64,000 bases of DNA from Fimbriimonas planktonicus (GTDB taxonomy: Bacteria; Armatimonadota; Fimbriimonadia; Fimbriimonadales; Fimbriimonadaceae): the NCBI GenBank assembly GCA_965234685.1, contig OZ248539.1, forward strand, positions 682,001-746,000, read 5' to 3'. Made by a program: the position numbers and the translations under genes. The notes beneath the pieces are model-generated. The model did not search any database. It saw nothing but the letters and a program-made list of their open reading frames with translations, and was not told the origin of the DNA. Positions 1-8,302 of the stretch are shown in pieces; the stretch's first letter is position 1; each line of letters opens with the position of its first letter.

Positions 1-2
1 GA

Positions 3-125
3 GACAAGAAGGTCTACGACCCACGCAGCTATCTGAAGAAAGCTGAGCAAAGCATGAAGCAGCGCGTCATTCAGGCCGCCGAAGACCTAAAGAGCACCGG
101 AAAGACTCTGTTCGGCCAGATTTAA
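3..125 (+). CDS. fba: Class II fructose-bisphosphate aldolase, C-terminal end (partial)
   Basis: Only the last 40 codons are in the window, reading DKKVYDPRSYLKKAEQSM and ending GKTLFGQI before TAA. The D-P-R-x-Y-L-K-x-A pattern is the usual C-terminus of class II (zinc-dependent) fructose-bisphosphate aldolases, which split fructose 1,6-bisphosphate in glycolysis. The catalytic and metal-binding residues lie upstream of the window, so the call rests on the tail alone. The frame is open to the first base, and the next gene starts 18 bases after the stop. Confidence 0.7.
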   Translation, partial: DKKVYDPRSYLKKAEQSMKQRVIQAAEDLKSTGKTLFGQI

Positions 126-143
126 ACGGGTTACACTCATCAC

Positions 144-338
144 ATGGAGCTTTTGCAGCCGCTCATCGGGAAAAAGATCACGATCGTCACCGTTCTTGGC
201 GGCGGTCAGGAAAAACAGGAAGTGGGCACCCTTGAAGCCGCCGCCGGAGATTGGCTGCAGTTGCGAAAGGGTGAGCACGAAGTCCACATTTATCCGCTTT
301 CGCACATTCGGATGATCAAGCCGTTCGAACCGTTATAA
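144..338 (+). CDS. Small hypothetical protein, possible SH3/Sm-like barrel
   Basis: This 64-residue protein starts at ATG shortly after the aldolase stop. It alternates short hydrophobic strands and charged turns (GKKITIVTVLGGG, then EVGTLEAA, then WLQLRKG, then EVHIYPLSHIRMI), the pattern of a five-strand SH3 or Sm-like small barrel. It has no signal peptide and no cysteines, so it is probably cytoplasmic. I do not recognise the family. It is followed 12 bases later by a membrane protein and may share its transcript. Coding is supported by the good start, clean spacing and sensible composition. Confidence 0.6.
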   Translation: MELLQPLIGKKITIVTVLGGGQEKQEVGTLEAAAGDWLQLRKGEHEVHIYPLSHIRMIKPFEPL

Positions 339-350
339 AGTATTTGCATT

Positions 351-878
351 ATGGAAAGCGGGCTAGCCTTTTCACCTGAGCAATCGGCTCAGGTGATTGC
401 CCTCGCCGCTCGAATGCAGGAAGCGGACGCCGAAAAAATTCCGGTCGCCCAGCTTCGGCAGGCCGCATTGGAAGCAGGCATCGAAGATCGTTACATCGAA
501 GCCGCAATTCAGCAAGTCGGCGACGGGCAGACGTCAATCGTTGAAACCGTAAAGCCGGAAGCCGCCGACAATTCACCCTGGACCTTTGGCCTTGTTCTTT
601 TGAACGTGTGTGTCTTGGCCAAATTCGGTATGGATTACCGCCTGACAAGCGATGCTGAGATTCCGATGGCTGCTGTTGCGCTCATGCTTCTCGTGAACGG
701 AATCTTGTTGCCCTCCAGAAAGGCGCTTGGCGCGCTCGGAGTAATCGCATGGGGCTGGTCCGCCGGAATCCACTTGAGCCGCTCGGACGATTTCGGCAGC
801 ATTCTTCTTTGCATCGCGATTGGCTATCTGATCTACACGGCCGGAAAGGGACTTTCGCCTTATCGCAAGTCGAAGTAA
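351..878 (+). CDS. Membrane protein with N-terminal helical domain, paralogue of next gene
   Basis: This 175-residue protein has two parts. Residues 1-60 form a soluble helical domain (PEQSAQVIALAARMQE ... AGIEDRYIEAAIQQV). The rest contains about four hydrophobic segments with short loops, ending in a basic tail. The next gene has the same layout and a recognisably similar N-terminal domain, so the pair probably arose by duplication. N-terminal modules like this, a helical pair placed before membrane helices, occur in many uncharacterised bacterial membrane proteins. The function is unknown; a role in the cytoplasmic membrane is inferred only from topology. Confidence 0.65.
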   Translation: MESGLAFSPEQSAQVIALAARMQEADAEKIPVAQLRQAALEAGIEDRYIEAAIQQVGDGQTSIVETVKPEAADNSPWTFGLVLLNVCVLAKFGMDYRLTSDAEIPMAAVALMLLVNGILLPSRKALGALGVIAWGWSAGIHLSRSDDFGSILLCIAIGYLIYTAGKGLSPYRKSK

Positions 879-945
879 TACCTAGCACCTCTTCGCAAGC
901 AGATACTAAGAACTTCCGTAACCGGAGAACAGGGAGCCGAGTAGA

Positions 946-1503
946 TTGAACGAGTTCAGACCACTCAACAACGAAGAGCAAGATAGGGTCATGAAGCTGG
1001 CGCTGGAGTACCAGCGGCAAGAACTCGAGCTCCGAGACCTTCGCGATCTTCAGGCGATCGGTGAGCAAATCGGGGTGAAACCGGAACACGTCGAGCGGGC
1101 GTATGCCGCCGTCTTGACAAACACGGACCCGGTCTCAACTCCAAAATCCAAAGTAGTGACAGCGATGAGCATCACCGACATCGCGATGATGATTCTAAAT
1201 GTCCTCGTTGCAGTCGGCGTGGCAACGAGCTATTCCGAAGTGAACAGTGCTACGCCGATTTTCATCGCGCTGGCCGTTATAGTTGCGACGAGTGCTGTCC
1301 TGCGATCGCGAAGGGCCAATTTAATCATCGCTATCGCTTGGAGTATTGCGATCCCGTTCACCATGCCCAAGGGACTGCGTCCAGAGGAACTCTACCTACC
1401 CCTACTCGTCATTGCCGTCGTTCTGTGTTTGAGCTCGCTCGGAGCGAGGGACCTCGGCGAAAGATCACGGCACTGGCTAACCCGGTACAAACGGCCCCAA
1501 TAG
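946..1503 (+). CDS. Membrane protein with N-terminal helical domain, paralogue of previous gene
   Basis: The protein has 185 residues and begins at TTG. The first ATG lies 15 codons in, but starting there would remove the first helix that aligns with the preceding gene (NEEQDRVMKLALEYQRQ against PEQSAQVIALAARMQEA), so the TTG start is preferred. After residue 60 there are four to five predicted membrane segments and a basic C-terminal tail (RYKRPQ). The shared helical module (IGVKPEHVERAYAAV here) marks it as a tandem paralogue. No catalytic motif is visible and the function is unknown. Confidence 0.65.
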   Translation: MNEFRPLNNEEQDRVMKLALEYQRQELELRDLRDLQAIGEQIGVKPEHVERAYAAVLTNTDPVSTPKSKVVTAMSITDIAMMILNVLVAVGVATSYSEVNSATPIFIALAVIVATSAVLRSRRANLIIAIAWSIAIPFTMPKGLRPEELYLPLLVIAVVLCLSSLGARDLGERSRHWLTRYKRPQ

Positions 1504-1537
1504 CGACGACAAATTCTTGCGGTCGGTAGAATCAGCC

Positions 1538-2290
1538 GTGCGCATCCTCATCACCAACGACGATGGAATCCACGCTCCTGGCCTAAAATCCATCGCCTCG
1601 GTGGCCGCCGAGTTTGGAGAAGTCATCATCGTCGCTCCCGACCGCGAACGAAGCGCCTGCGCCCACGCGATGACCATGCGCGAGCCGCTCCGTGTGAACG
1701 AAGTCAAGTACCAAGCCGCCCCCGTGAAGGCATTTGAGGTCAACGGCTTGCCCGTTGATTGCGTCAATGTCGGCCTAACCATCGGCTGGCCCGATGGCTG
1801 CGATCTCGTCCTCAGCGGCATCAACAACGGCCCTAACTTAGGCTTCGACGTCACCTACAGCGGCACCGTCGCCGGAGCCATGGAAGGAACCATCAACGGA
1901 ATCCGCAGCATCGCCATTTCGATGGCGATCCTGAACTCTTCCGAATCCATCAATTACGATCTCGGCGCGGATTGGCTCCGCGAAAACTGGGATGACCTCA
2001 CCCACGCTGAACTGCCGCCCCTCGTTTTCCTAAACGTCAACGTCCCCAACCACCCAGCAAAAGGCACCCGCTTCGTCGGCATGGGCCAGCGAGTCTATAA
2101 AGACCGCGTCGAGATGCGAGAGGACCCATGGGGGCGACCCTACTACTGGCAAGGCGGCGTCGCCGTACTGGATGGAGCAGCTCCCGATACCGACATCCAT
2201 GCGGTCAAAGAAGGCTACGCGGCCGTCACCCCGGTCAGCCTGGATTGGACCGATCATGCTGTTCTCAAGCGATTGCAGAAAACTGCATAA
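1538..2290 (+). CDS. surE: 5'/3'-nucleotidase SurE
   Basis: SurE is a metal-dependent phosphatase that removes phosphate from nucleoside 5'- and 3'-monophosphates and is linked to stationary-phase survival. The N-terminus VRILITNDDG holds the metal-binding aspartates (residues 8-9), Ser39 follows in DRERSA, and SGINNG at about 93-98 supplies the conserved asparagine. At 250 residues it has the usual family length. I chose GTG at 1538 because SurE proteins begin at this motif; a TTG 21 bases upstream is also in frame. The accB start lies 25 bases after the stop, so the two may be co-transcribed. Confidence 0.93.
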   Translation: MRILITNDDGIHAPGLKSIASVAAEFGEVIIVAPDRERSACAHAMTMREPLRVNEVKYQAAPVKAFEVNGLPVDCVNVGLTIGWPDGCDLVLSGINNGPNLGFDVTYSGTVAGAMEGTINGIRSIAISMAILNSSESINYDLGADWLRENWDDLTHAELPPLVFLNVNVPNHPAKGTRFVGMGQRVYKDRVEMREDPWGRPYYWQGGVAVLDGAAPDTDIHAVKEGYAAVTPVSLDWTDHAVLKRLQKTA

Positions 2291-2314
2291 TTGCCATCGT
2301 CTATAATCGGTGTG

Positions 2315-2758
2315 ATGTTTGACGCGCAAGAAAAGATTGATGAACTCGCTTCGCTTATGAACGAGTTCGGTCTTGCCGAAGCCAGTATTTCCGAGGGCGA
2401 TTTTCATCTACGCTTCGCTCGCAAACGGAAAGCAACCACCGTCAGCACCGTCGAAGCCTCGTCAGACTTCGAGCCAGAAGCCGCATTCGTTCCCGCGCAG
2501 GCCATCGAACCGCCAAAGCCGCTCGGAACGCCCGTGACGAGCCCGATGAACGGCATCTTCTATAACGCCCCAAGCCCTGGCTCGCCCGCGTTCGTCAAGG
2601 TCGGCGATCAAGTCACCGCTGGCCAAATCATCGGCCTCATCGAAGCCATGAAGGTCTTTAACGAGATCCCATGCCCAATCAGCGGCACGGTTCTTTCGAT
2701 CAATGTTGAGCCTAGCGCCGTCGTTCAGCCCGGCGACGCAATATTGCACATCGGTTAG
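2315..2758 (+). CDS. accB: Biotin carboxyl carrier protein of acetyl-CoA carboxylase
   Basis: This 147-residue protein is the carrier subunit of acetyl-CoA carboxylase, which makes malonyl-CoA for fatty acid synthesis. It has an N-terminal helical region (1-35), a flexible Pro/Ala-rich linker (40-72) and a biotinyl domain (74-147). The biotin-accepting lysine is Lys113 in the EAMKVFNEI motif. The ATG at 2315 is preferred over an upstream TTG because it gives the normal FDAQEKIDEL-type start. The gene for biotin carboxylase (accC), often the next gene, is absent here; homoserine dehydrogenase follows instead. Confidence 0.93.
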   Translation: MFDAQEKIDELASLMNEFGLAEASISEGDFHLRFARKRKATTVSTVEASSDFEPEAAFVPAQAIEPPKPLGTPVTSPMNGIFYNAPSPGSPAFVKVGDQVTAGQIIGLIEAMKVFNEIPCPISGTVLSINVEPSAVVQPGDAILHIG

Positions 2759-2775
2759 GTTCCATAATCTGCCCC

Positions 2776-4059
2776 GTGAGCGAGAAGTTGTTGCGGGTTG
2801 CGTTGTTGGGTTACGGAACGGTTGGAGCGGGCACCTACCGCATGCTCCAGGAAAACCGCATCGCCATCACCGAGAAAATTGGCTTCTCCGTCGAAATCAC
2901 TCGAATCGGAATCAAAGACCCATCGAAGGAACGCGACCTTCCCGCGTCCATGTTCACCACTGACCTCGATTCGATCGTCGCGGACCCGAATGTAGACGTC
3001 ATCATCGAACTCATTGGCGGCATCGATCCGGCGGCGCAACTGGTTGAGAATGCCCTCCGCAACGGCAAAAGCGTCATCACCGCGAACAAAGAGCTGATGG
3101 CTAAGCACGGCAGCCGCTTGGTGCAGATTGCGAAAGACGGCAAGCTGGACCTCCATTACGAAGCCGCCGTCGGTGGTGGCATTCCGCTCATCCAGCCCCT
3201 GAAGCACCAACTCGCAGGTAACGACGTGCTCAAGATGATGGGCATCCTTAACGGCACCACCAACTACATCCTCACCGCCATGCAGCAAGAGGGAGCGGAT
3301 TTTGCCGATGTGCTAGCGGAAGCCCAGGCTAAAGGCTACGCCGAAGCCGATCCGACCAACGACGTTGACGGTTTCGACACCTCTTACAAAATCGCCATCC
3401 TTGGCAGCATCGCCTTCGGAAAGCAAGTCCCGATGGAAGCGGTTTACCGAGAAGGAATCCGCAAGATCACGAAGCTGGATATCCAATACGCGGACATGCT
3501 CGGCTACCGGATCAAGCTCCTCGGTGTCATCGACGCCATCACCGATGACCGTCTCCGCGCCCGCGTCCACCCCGCGCTCATCGCAAAAGACCACCCCCTC
3601 GCCAGCGTAAACGGCGTCTACAACGCCCTCTGGATTCACGGCGATTTCGTCGGCGACGTCATGTTTTCCGGCCGCGGTGCTGGCTCAGACCCCACCGCAA
3701 GCGCCGTGATCGGTGACTTGATCGACGTTGGCCGAAATCGTGCCGCAAACGGCCCGGGAAGCGCCTTGCCGTACGGTTTAGGAATGCAGACGGAGCCGAT
3801 CGACACTCTCGTCGCTCGTTACTATGTCCGACTGAACGTCGTCGACCGCCCCAAAGTCCTCGGCCACATCGCCCTCGCCTTCGGCGAATTCGACGTCTCC
3901 CTCGCCGCGATGGAAATGCGAACGCTCGGCGAAGGGAAGGGGGAGATCGTCTTCCTAACCCACCCCTGCGTTGAAGCCGACTTCCGAGGCGCCCTCGCCG
4001 CCATGGAGCGCGACGCCGTCACCAGCAGCATCGAGACCTGGATTCGCGTCGAGGGCTAA
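2776..4059 (+). CDS. hom: Homoserine dehydrogenase
   Basis: This enzyme reduces aspartate semialdehyde to homoserine, a branch point to threonine and methionine. The 427-residue protein has an N-terminal Rossmann domain starting LLRVALLGYGTVGAGTY, the catalytic domain with GILNGTTNYIL and DVDGFDTSYK, the loop GDVMFSGRGAGSDPTASA, and a C-terminal ACT-like domain (from about 345, VRLNVVDRPKVLGHIA) typical of feedback-regulated forms. It begins at GTG, 17 bases after accB. There is no aspartate kinase fusion, and thrB and thrC are not nearby. Confidence 0.95.
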   Translation: MSEKLLRVALLGYGTVGAGTYRMLQENRIAITEKIGFSVEITRIGIKDPSKERDLPASMFTTDLDSIVADPNVDVIIELIGGIDPAAQLVENALRNGKSVITANKELMAKHGSRLVQIAKDGKLDLHYEAAVGGGIPLIQPLKHQLAGNDVLKMMGILNGTTNYILTAMQQEGADFADVLAEAQAKGYAEADPTNDVDGFDTSYKIAILGSIAFGKQVPMEAVYREGIRKITKLDIQYADMLGYRIKLLGVIDAITDDRLRARVHPALIAKDHPLASVNGVYNALWIHGDFVGDVMFSGRGAGSDPTASAVIGDLIDVGRNRAANGPGSALPYGLGMQTEPIDTLVARYYVRLNVVDRPKVLGHIALAFGEFDVSLAAMEMRTLGEGKGEIVFLTHPCVEADFRGALAAMERDAVTSSIETWIRVEG

Positions 4060-4086
4060 GCATTAAGTGAACTAACGACGCGGTCG

Positions 4087-4554
4087 GTGACTTTACTGTT
4101 CAAAGCCATGCAGAACTCCACCTCCGCCCGATCCGAACGCGTCGTCCACTTCATCGCCCTCCTCATCCAAGTCGGCCTCTCAACCGCAATTCTGGGCTTC
4201 GCCGGAGCCGCAGGCATCGCCCTAGCCAGCAATCAGGACCTCTTCACATCACTCGAGCAAACGGCGCTGAAAGTTTCCATTGCCGCCCTCATCAGTGGCC
4301 TAACTTTGGCCGTTGTCGGCACCGTAGGACCAGACTCCGATCTCTGCCCGGGCCGATTTATCGGCGTCTTGAGTAAGCACATCGCGCGAGACACGATTGC
4401 CGTCGTCTTAATCGGCGTCATCGTAAAACTCACCGCTAACCCGATGATTGGGTTCGGCACCCTCGTCACGGTCTGGCTGTTCGAAACCATCGCCATGGCC
4501 CTCTGGGTCCGAGATGCCCGAAAGAAGGGCATCTGCACTATCGGCTCGCACTAA
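4087..4554 (+). CDS. Four-helix membrane protein of unknown function
   Basis: The protein has 155 residues from GTG, or 148 from an ATG seven codons later. Four hydrophobic stretches are visible: near residues 25-47, 65-85, 100-120 and 122-142. The sequence between the second and third helices (GPDSDLCPGRF) carries the only early cysteine. No enzyme or transporter motif is recognised. It lies between hom and an SDR gene on the same strand with spacings of 27 and 28 bases, so it may be part of a longer transcript. Coding status is likely from composition and spacing. Confidence 0.55.
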   Translation: MTLLFKAMQNSTSARSERVVHFIALLIQVGLSTAILGFAGAAGIALASNQDLFTSLEQTALKVSIAALISGLTLAVVGTVGPDSDLCPGRFIGVLSKHIARDTIAVVLIGVIVKLTANPMIGFGTLVTVWLFETIAMALWVRDARKKGICTIGSH

Positions 4555-4582
4555 GAAACCCCGCCCCGAATAGACTAGGCTC

Positions 4583-5560
4583 ATGAACATTCTCGTCCTC
4601 GGCGGGACCCAGTTTGTGGGCCGACACTTCATCGAGCTTGCGCTTGCAGAAGGGCACAACGTCACCCTCGTCCATCGCGGAAAGACCAATCCCGGCCTGT
4701 TCCCGACCGCGAAGCACATCCTCGCCGACCGACGAGAAAAACTCACCGCCCTCGAAAACCACGAATGGGACGTCTGCGTTGACGCGAACGCGTACATCCC
4801 CCGAGAGGTCGAGCTAAGCACCGAAATCCTCATGTCCCGCGTGGACCGGTACGTTTTCGTCTCCACGGTAAGCGTTTACGACGGCGCAAAGTCGCCCGCC
4901 ATCACCGAAGAAAGTCCGCTCCTGCCGTCAATTTCTGACACCGAAGAAGTGACCGCGGCAACCTACGGCGGACTGAAAGTCGCCTGCGAGGCCATCGTCC
5001 AGAACACCTTCGGCGCAAACGCGACCATCGTCCGCCCGGGCTACTTGGTCGGTCCGTACGATCCGACAAACCGCTTCCCATACTGGGTCGGCCGATTCGC
5101 CTCTGGTGAACAGGTCCTGCTCCCCAAAGAGCGCGATTGCCCGCTGCAAGTTCTCGACGCTCGCGATCTTGCCGTACTCCTCTTGAGGGCCGCCCGTGGC
5201 GAGGCTCCCGCCATCGTCAACACCACCGGCCCGGCGTCGACGTTTGCCGAAATCACCGACGCAATCCGCGCCATTTTCCCGAGCGAAGTCACAGAGATTC
5301 CGGAAGCCTGGCTCGCCGAAAGGGAAGTCCGCCCCGGTGCCGAACTGCCGCTGTACTCGGGAACCTCGGCTGAAGGTCGCGGACTCATGCTCGTTAACAC
5401 CGACCTCGCGATCGCCAGCGGATTGCCTCATCGGCCACTCGAAGCATCGATCCGCGACACCGCTGTCTGGCTCGCCGAGGCCCCGAGAACCCTTCGCGGC
5501 AATCCGCTTTCTCCCGAGAGAGCGAAAGAACTCATCGCTGAGTATCAGGGGCAAGCATGA
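4583..5560 (+). CDS. NAD-dependent epimerase/dehydratase (extended SDR family)
   Basis: This 325-residue protein opens with a nucleotide-binding Rossmann motif (MNILVLGGTQFVGRHF, residues 1-16). It continues as an extended short-chain dehydrogenase, with a serine-containing strand (YVFVSTVSVYDG) and the YGGLKVACE segment carrying the Tyr and Lys of the YxxxK catalytic pair. A substrate-domain strand IVRPGYLVGPYDP follows. Such proteins act on nucleotide sugars or related alcohols, but the substrate cannot be read from the sequence. Its stop overlaps the start of the nitrilase-family gene by four bases (ATGA), so the two are probably translated together. Confidence 0.8.
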   Translation: MNILVLGGTQFVGRHFIELALAEGHNVTLVHRGKTNPGLFPTAKHILADRREKLTALENHEWDVCVDANAYIPREVELSTEILMSRVDRYVFVSTVSVYDGAKSPAITEESPLLPSISDTEEVTAATYGGLKVACEAIVQNTFGANATIVRPGYLVGPYDPTNRFPYWVGRFASGEQVLLPKERDCPLQVLDARDLAVLLLRAARGEAPAIVNTTGPASTFAEITDAIRAIFPSEVTEIPEAWLAEREVRPGAELPLYSGTSAEGRGLMLVNTDLAIASGLPHRPLEASIRDTAVWLAEAPRTLRGNPLSPERAKELIAEYQGQA

Positions 5561-6381
5561 AACTCGCCGTCGTGCAGATGGATGTCGCTTACGGCAACCT
5601 GGCCAAGAATCTAGACAAGATCGTCGCCCACCTGGAATCTGAATCAGCGGCTGGAACCGATCTCGTCGTCTTCCCGGAATGCGCCGCCACCGGCTACGTC
5701 GCCAATTCGATTGAAGAAGCCCAAACCGTCGCGATTCCGCCGTCCGGGCTAAAACCGATCGAAGACGCCTGCAAGCGCCTCGGCATCCATGCCCTGATCG
5801 GCTACGCCGAGCAGCAACCCGAAGCCGTCTACAACACCGCCGACCTCTTCAGCCCCGCAGGACGCATCTTCTCCTACCGCAAGTCTCACTTGCCGTTCAT
5901 CGGCATCGATCGCTTCACCGCGGCCGGTAACGAACTGGACATCGTTGAGACCAAATTTGGCAACATCGGAATCCTGATCTGCTACGACCAACGCGCCCCC
6001 GAAAACGCGCGAACCCTAGCCCTGAAAGGCGCCGATCTCATCCTCCTTCCGACCAACTGGCCCGAGGGAGCTGAGATGTCCGCCAACCACATTTCGCGTG
6101 CAAGAGCTGCCGAGAACCACGTCTTCTATGCCTGCTGCAACCGTGTCGGAACCGAGAAGGGAACCCGCTTCATCGGCCAGAGCAAAATCCTGAACCCTTC
6201 CGGCAAAACCCTCGCCGAAGCTGGAGACGAAGAAACGACGCTACACGCCGAGTTCGACCTCGCCGAAGCGCGAAACAAACGCGTCGTGATCGATGCGGGG
6301 CTGTACGAATACGACGTGTTTGCCGACCGAAGACCCGAGCTTTATGAACCCATTACAAAGAAGGAACCGTCAAACAAGTGA
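5557..6381 (+). CDS. Carbon-nitrogen hydrolase (nitrilase superfamily)
   Basis: The 274-residue protein shows the complete Glu-Lys-Cys catalytic triad of the nitrilase superfamily: Glu41 in VVFPECAATGY, Lys109 in SYRKSHLPF and Cys142 in GILICYDQRAPE. Members hydrolyse amides or nitriles, for example omega-amidases and N-carbamoyl amidases. The RAAENHVFYACCNRVG strand is a normal late-domain feature. It has no signal peptide and is probably cytoplasmic. The start overlaps the upstream SDR by ATGA. The exact substrate is not determined by these motifs. Confidence 0.87.
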   Translation: MKLAVVQMDVAYGNLAKNLDKIVAHLESESAAGTDLVVFPECAATGYVANSIEEAQTVAIPPSGLKPIEDACKRLGIHALIGYAEQQPEAVYNTADLFSPAGRIFSYRKSHLPFIGIDRFTAAGNELDIVETKFGNIGILICYDQRAPENARTLALKGADLILLPTNWPEGAEMSANHISRARAAENHVFYACCNRVGTEKGTRFIGQSKILNPSGKTLAEAGDEETTLHAEFDLAEARNKRVVIDAGLYEYDVFADRRPELYEPITKKEPSNK

Positions 6382-6385
6382 ATCA

Positions 6386-7564
6386 ATGGGTAGCCTAACT
6401 TCCATGCGCGGACAAAATGTGTTGATCCCAGCCCTCATTGCGGCAGTGATCATTGGATGTGGTGGAAGTGGCGGCGGTGGCGCAGCCGCAACGGGGCTAA
6501 CCTCGACGACCGCAACCACGGCGACGACCGCAACCACGTCCACGACGTCGACTACCAGCTCAACTTCTGGCGGTCCCGGCGTTCTTCCAAAGAACCGAAT
6601 CGTCTACGCCGAGCAGCAAACCGACGGAACTTCCCAGGTGCGCCATATCGGCCCGAGTGGAGAAACCGACACTCTCGCCCTGACGCTCGACGCTAACACC
6701 AGTGCATACGCCCTTAATCCCGTCGTCAGCAACCAGGTCTTCTTTGCCGCCGCCGCTTCGGCGGGCGGAAGCTACAAGTTGTACCGAAACACGACCCCGG
6801 TCATCGCTGGCGCAACCGCCATCAGCCCCGGCTCTTACGCCTTTATTGATGGAGTCCAAGTTTCCAATAACGGTGACTTCCTCATCTTCTCGGGCGACAT
6901 CGGAGACGGATCGCTTCGCCTCTATTACGTCCAGCTCAAGCCGACCCTAGGCACACCAACCCTCCTTGATATGGGCTCGTTCTTCCATATCGCAGGAACG
7001 AACGACAAGGTGGTCTACAGCAAGCCAGATGGCGGCGACGCGGACATCTACGTTAAGCCTCTACCGACCGGCACGGCCGTGAAGCTCACCGAAGACGCTG
7101 CGGAGGATGTCTACCCACAGTGGAGCAAAGACAACTCCAAAATCATCTTCTCCAGCAATCGCAGTGCCAGCCTGCTCGATCTGTACTCTATGAATGCTGA
7201 CGGGACGGGCCAAACTCGCCTTACCGACACGGCCGACGATAGTGAGTTCGGCGGATCGTTCAACAGTGCGATTGATGCCTTCGCGTACGGTGTCGCTTCA
7301 TCGGACCCCGCGAACAGCGGCCTTTACCGAATCACCGGCTCCACAGCGCGAGTTCAGCTGAAGGCCACTAACGGCATTCTTGGAACCTACTGGACCAGCA
7401 CCGACGGAAAGCTAAATCAGCGTTTCCTCAAGCCGCTTAGCCCAGCAAATGCTCGGCTCCAAAAGCTGCTGAACCCAGGCAAGAAGGACCCACCGGTCGA
7501 CGAAAAAGCTCCGGCCGACAAAGTGATCGACCCGAAAGTCGCCGATAAATCAGGCGACCAGTAA
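6386..7564 (+). CDS. Lipoprotein with Thr/Ser linker and TolB-like beta-propeller
   Basis: An N-terminal signal with lipobox VIIGC predicts a lipid-anchored exported protein. After the cysteine come a Gly-rich stretch and a Thr/Ser/Ala-rich linker (repeats of ATT, STT) of about 30 residues, then WD40/PD40-type blades such as YPQWSKDNSKIIFSSNR and DLYSMNADGTGQTRLTD. These match the repeats of TolB and related periplasmic propellers. The tail is rich in Lys, Asp and Pro. The ATG at 6386 lies five bases after the nitrilase stop; an ATG at 6404 gives an equally good signal. The gene overlaps the convergent HAD gene by 15 bases. Role unknown. Confidence 0.72.
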   Translation: MGSLTSMRGQNVLIPALIAAVIIGCGGSGGGGAAATGLTSTTATTATTATTSTTSTTSSTSGGPGVLPKNRIVYAEQQTDGTSQVRHIGPSGETDTLALTLDANTSAYALNPVVSNQVFFAAAASAGGSYKLYRNTTPVIAGATAISPGSYAFIDGVQVSNNGDFLIFSGDIGDGSLRLYYVQLKPTLGTPTLLDMGSFFHIAGTNDKVVYSKPDGGDADIYVKPLPTGTAVKLTEDAAEDVYPQWSKDNSKIIFSSNRSASLLDLYSMNADGTGQTRLTDTADDSEFGGSFNSAIDAFAYGVASSDPANSGLYRITGSTARVQLKATNGILGTYWTSTDGKLNQRFLKPLSPANARLQKLLNPGKKDPPVDEKAPADKVIDPKVADKSGDQ

Positions 7565-8302
7565 GGGAAGTAATTCCGAAAGCGAGCCAATCTCTACGGT
7601 TGGCTCGGGCTTATCTGCCGGGCGACTTTCTGGCTCCGCGTGCTTAGCGCTGGGCGGAACGTCGCTCGGTCGTCGAATCCAAGCCGTCTTCCAGCCGTAG
7701 CGAATCGCGGGCTCGATATCGTGCCCGTAGCTGTTGCCAACCATCAAAATCTCTTCTCGCTCGCAGCCCGCGGCCGCGGTGGCTCGGTCGAAAACGCCGA
7801 CCTTCGGCTTGCCCTCAAGCATCTCCCCCTCGATCCAAACGTGATCAAGGAAGCCCTCAATGCCCAGCGTCGCAATCTCTTCTCGCTGAATATCCGCCGG
7901 GCCGTTCGTAATCAGCCCGATTCCAAATCGCTTCTTCAGCTCGGTTAAAACGGTAATCGCATCCGGGAAAAGCTGCAAGTTCGCGTTCCGCTGGAACCGA
8001 TAGTGATCCGCGAGCTTTTGGGTGATCTCGTCGTCTACGATCTCCATCCGTGCGAGCACCCGGCGCATGTGCTCCTTCCGCGTGACGTCACCGCTCGCGA
8101 GATACTGCGGGTACCAATCTGGCGTCTTGATCAGCGGCGCATATTCGCGATAAGCCTCCGCCCAGTGAATTACCATCTCTTCCGGGGTAAATCCTTCTGG
8201 TCCGTGCAGTTCAAAAGTCGTACGTAGCGCCGCCTTGCTCGCGTCCCAGTAACCGCAAAGCGTGTCGTCCAGATCGAAATAAACGAACTTGATGCCTTGC
8301 AC
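7550..8302 (-). CDS. HAD-superfamily phosphatase
   Basis: The protein has 250 residues and begins at GTG directly after the trpS stop codon. It carries the haloacid dehalogenase motifs in order: motif I FDLDDTL with the nucleophile Asp10 and acid Asp12, motif II LITNGP, the motif III lysine in GKPKVG, and motif IV GNSYGHDIEPA. The layout resembles subfamily IA small-molecule phosphatases such as YjjG or N-acylneuraminate-9-phosphatase. It is the last gene of the lysA-M50-trpS-HAD operon. The substrate is unknown; a metabolite repair or nucleotide phosphatase role is possible. Confidence 0.85.
   Translation of the reverse strand: MQGIKFVYFDLDDTLCGYWDASKAALRTTFELHGPEGFTPEEMVIHWAEAYREYAPLIKTPDWYPQYLASGDVTRKEHMRRVLARMEIVDDEITQKLADHYRFQRNANLQLFPDAITVLTELKKRFGIGLITNGPADIQREEIATLGIEGFLDHVWIEGEMLEGKPKVGVFDRATAAAGCEREEILMVGNSYGHDIEPAIRYGWKTAWIRRPSDVPPSAKHAEPESRPADKPEPTVEIGSLSELLPLLVA

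Noticed and set aside
6480..6560. Thr/Ser codon repeats in the propeller lipoprotein as a phase-variation tract
   Set aside because: The repeats are imperfect (mixed acgacc, acgacg, actacc words), so slippage is unlikely; they simply encode a flexible linker.
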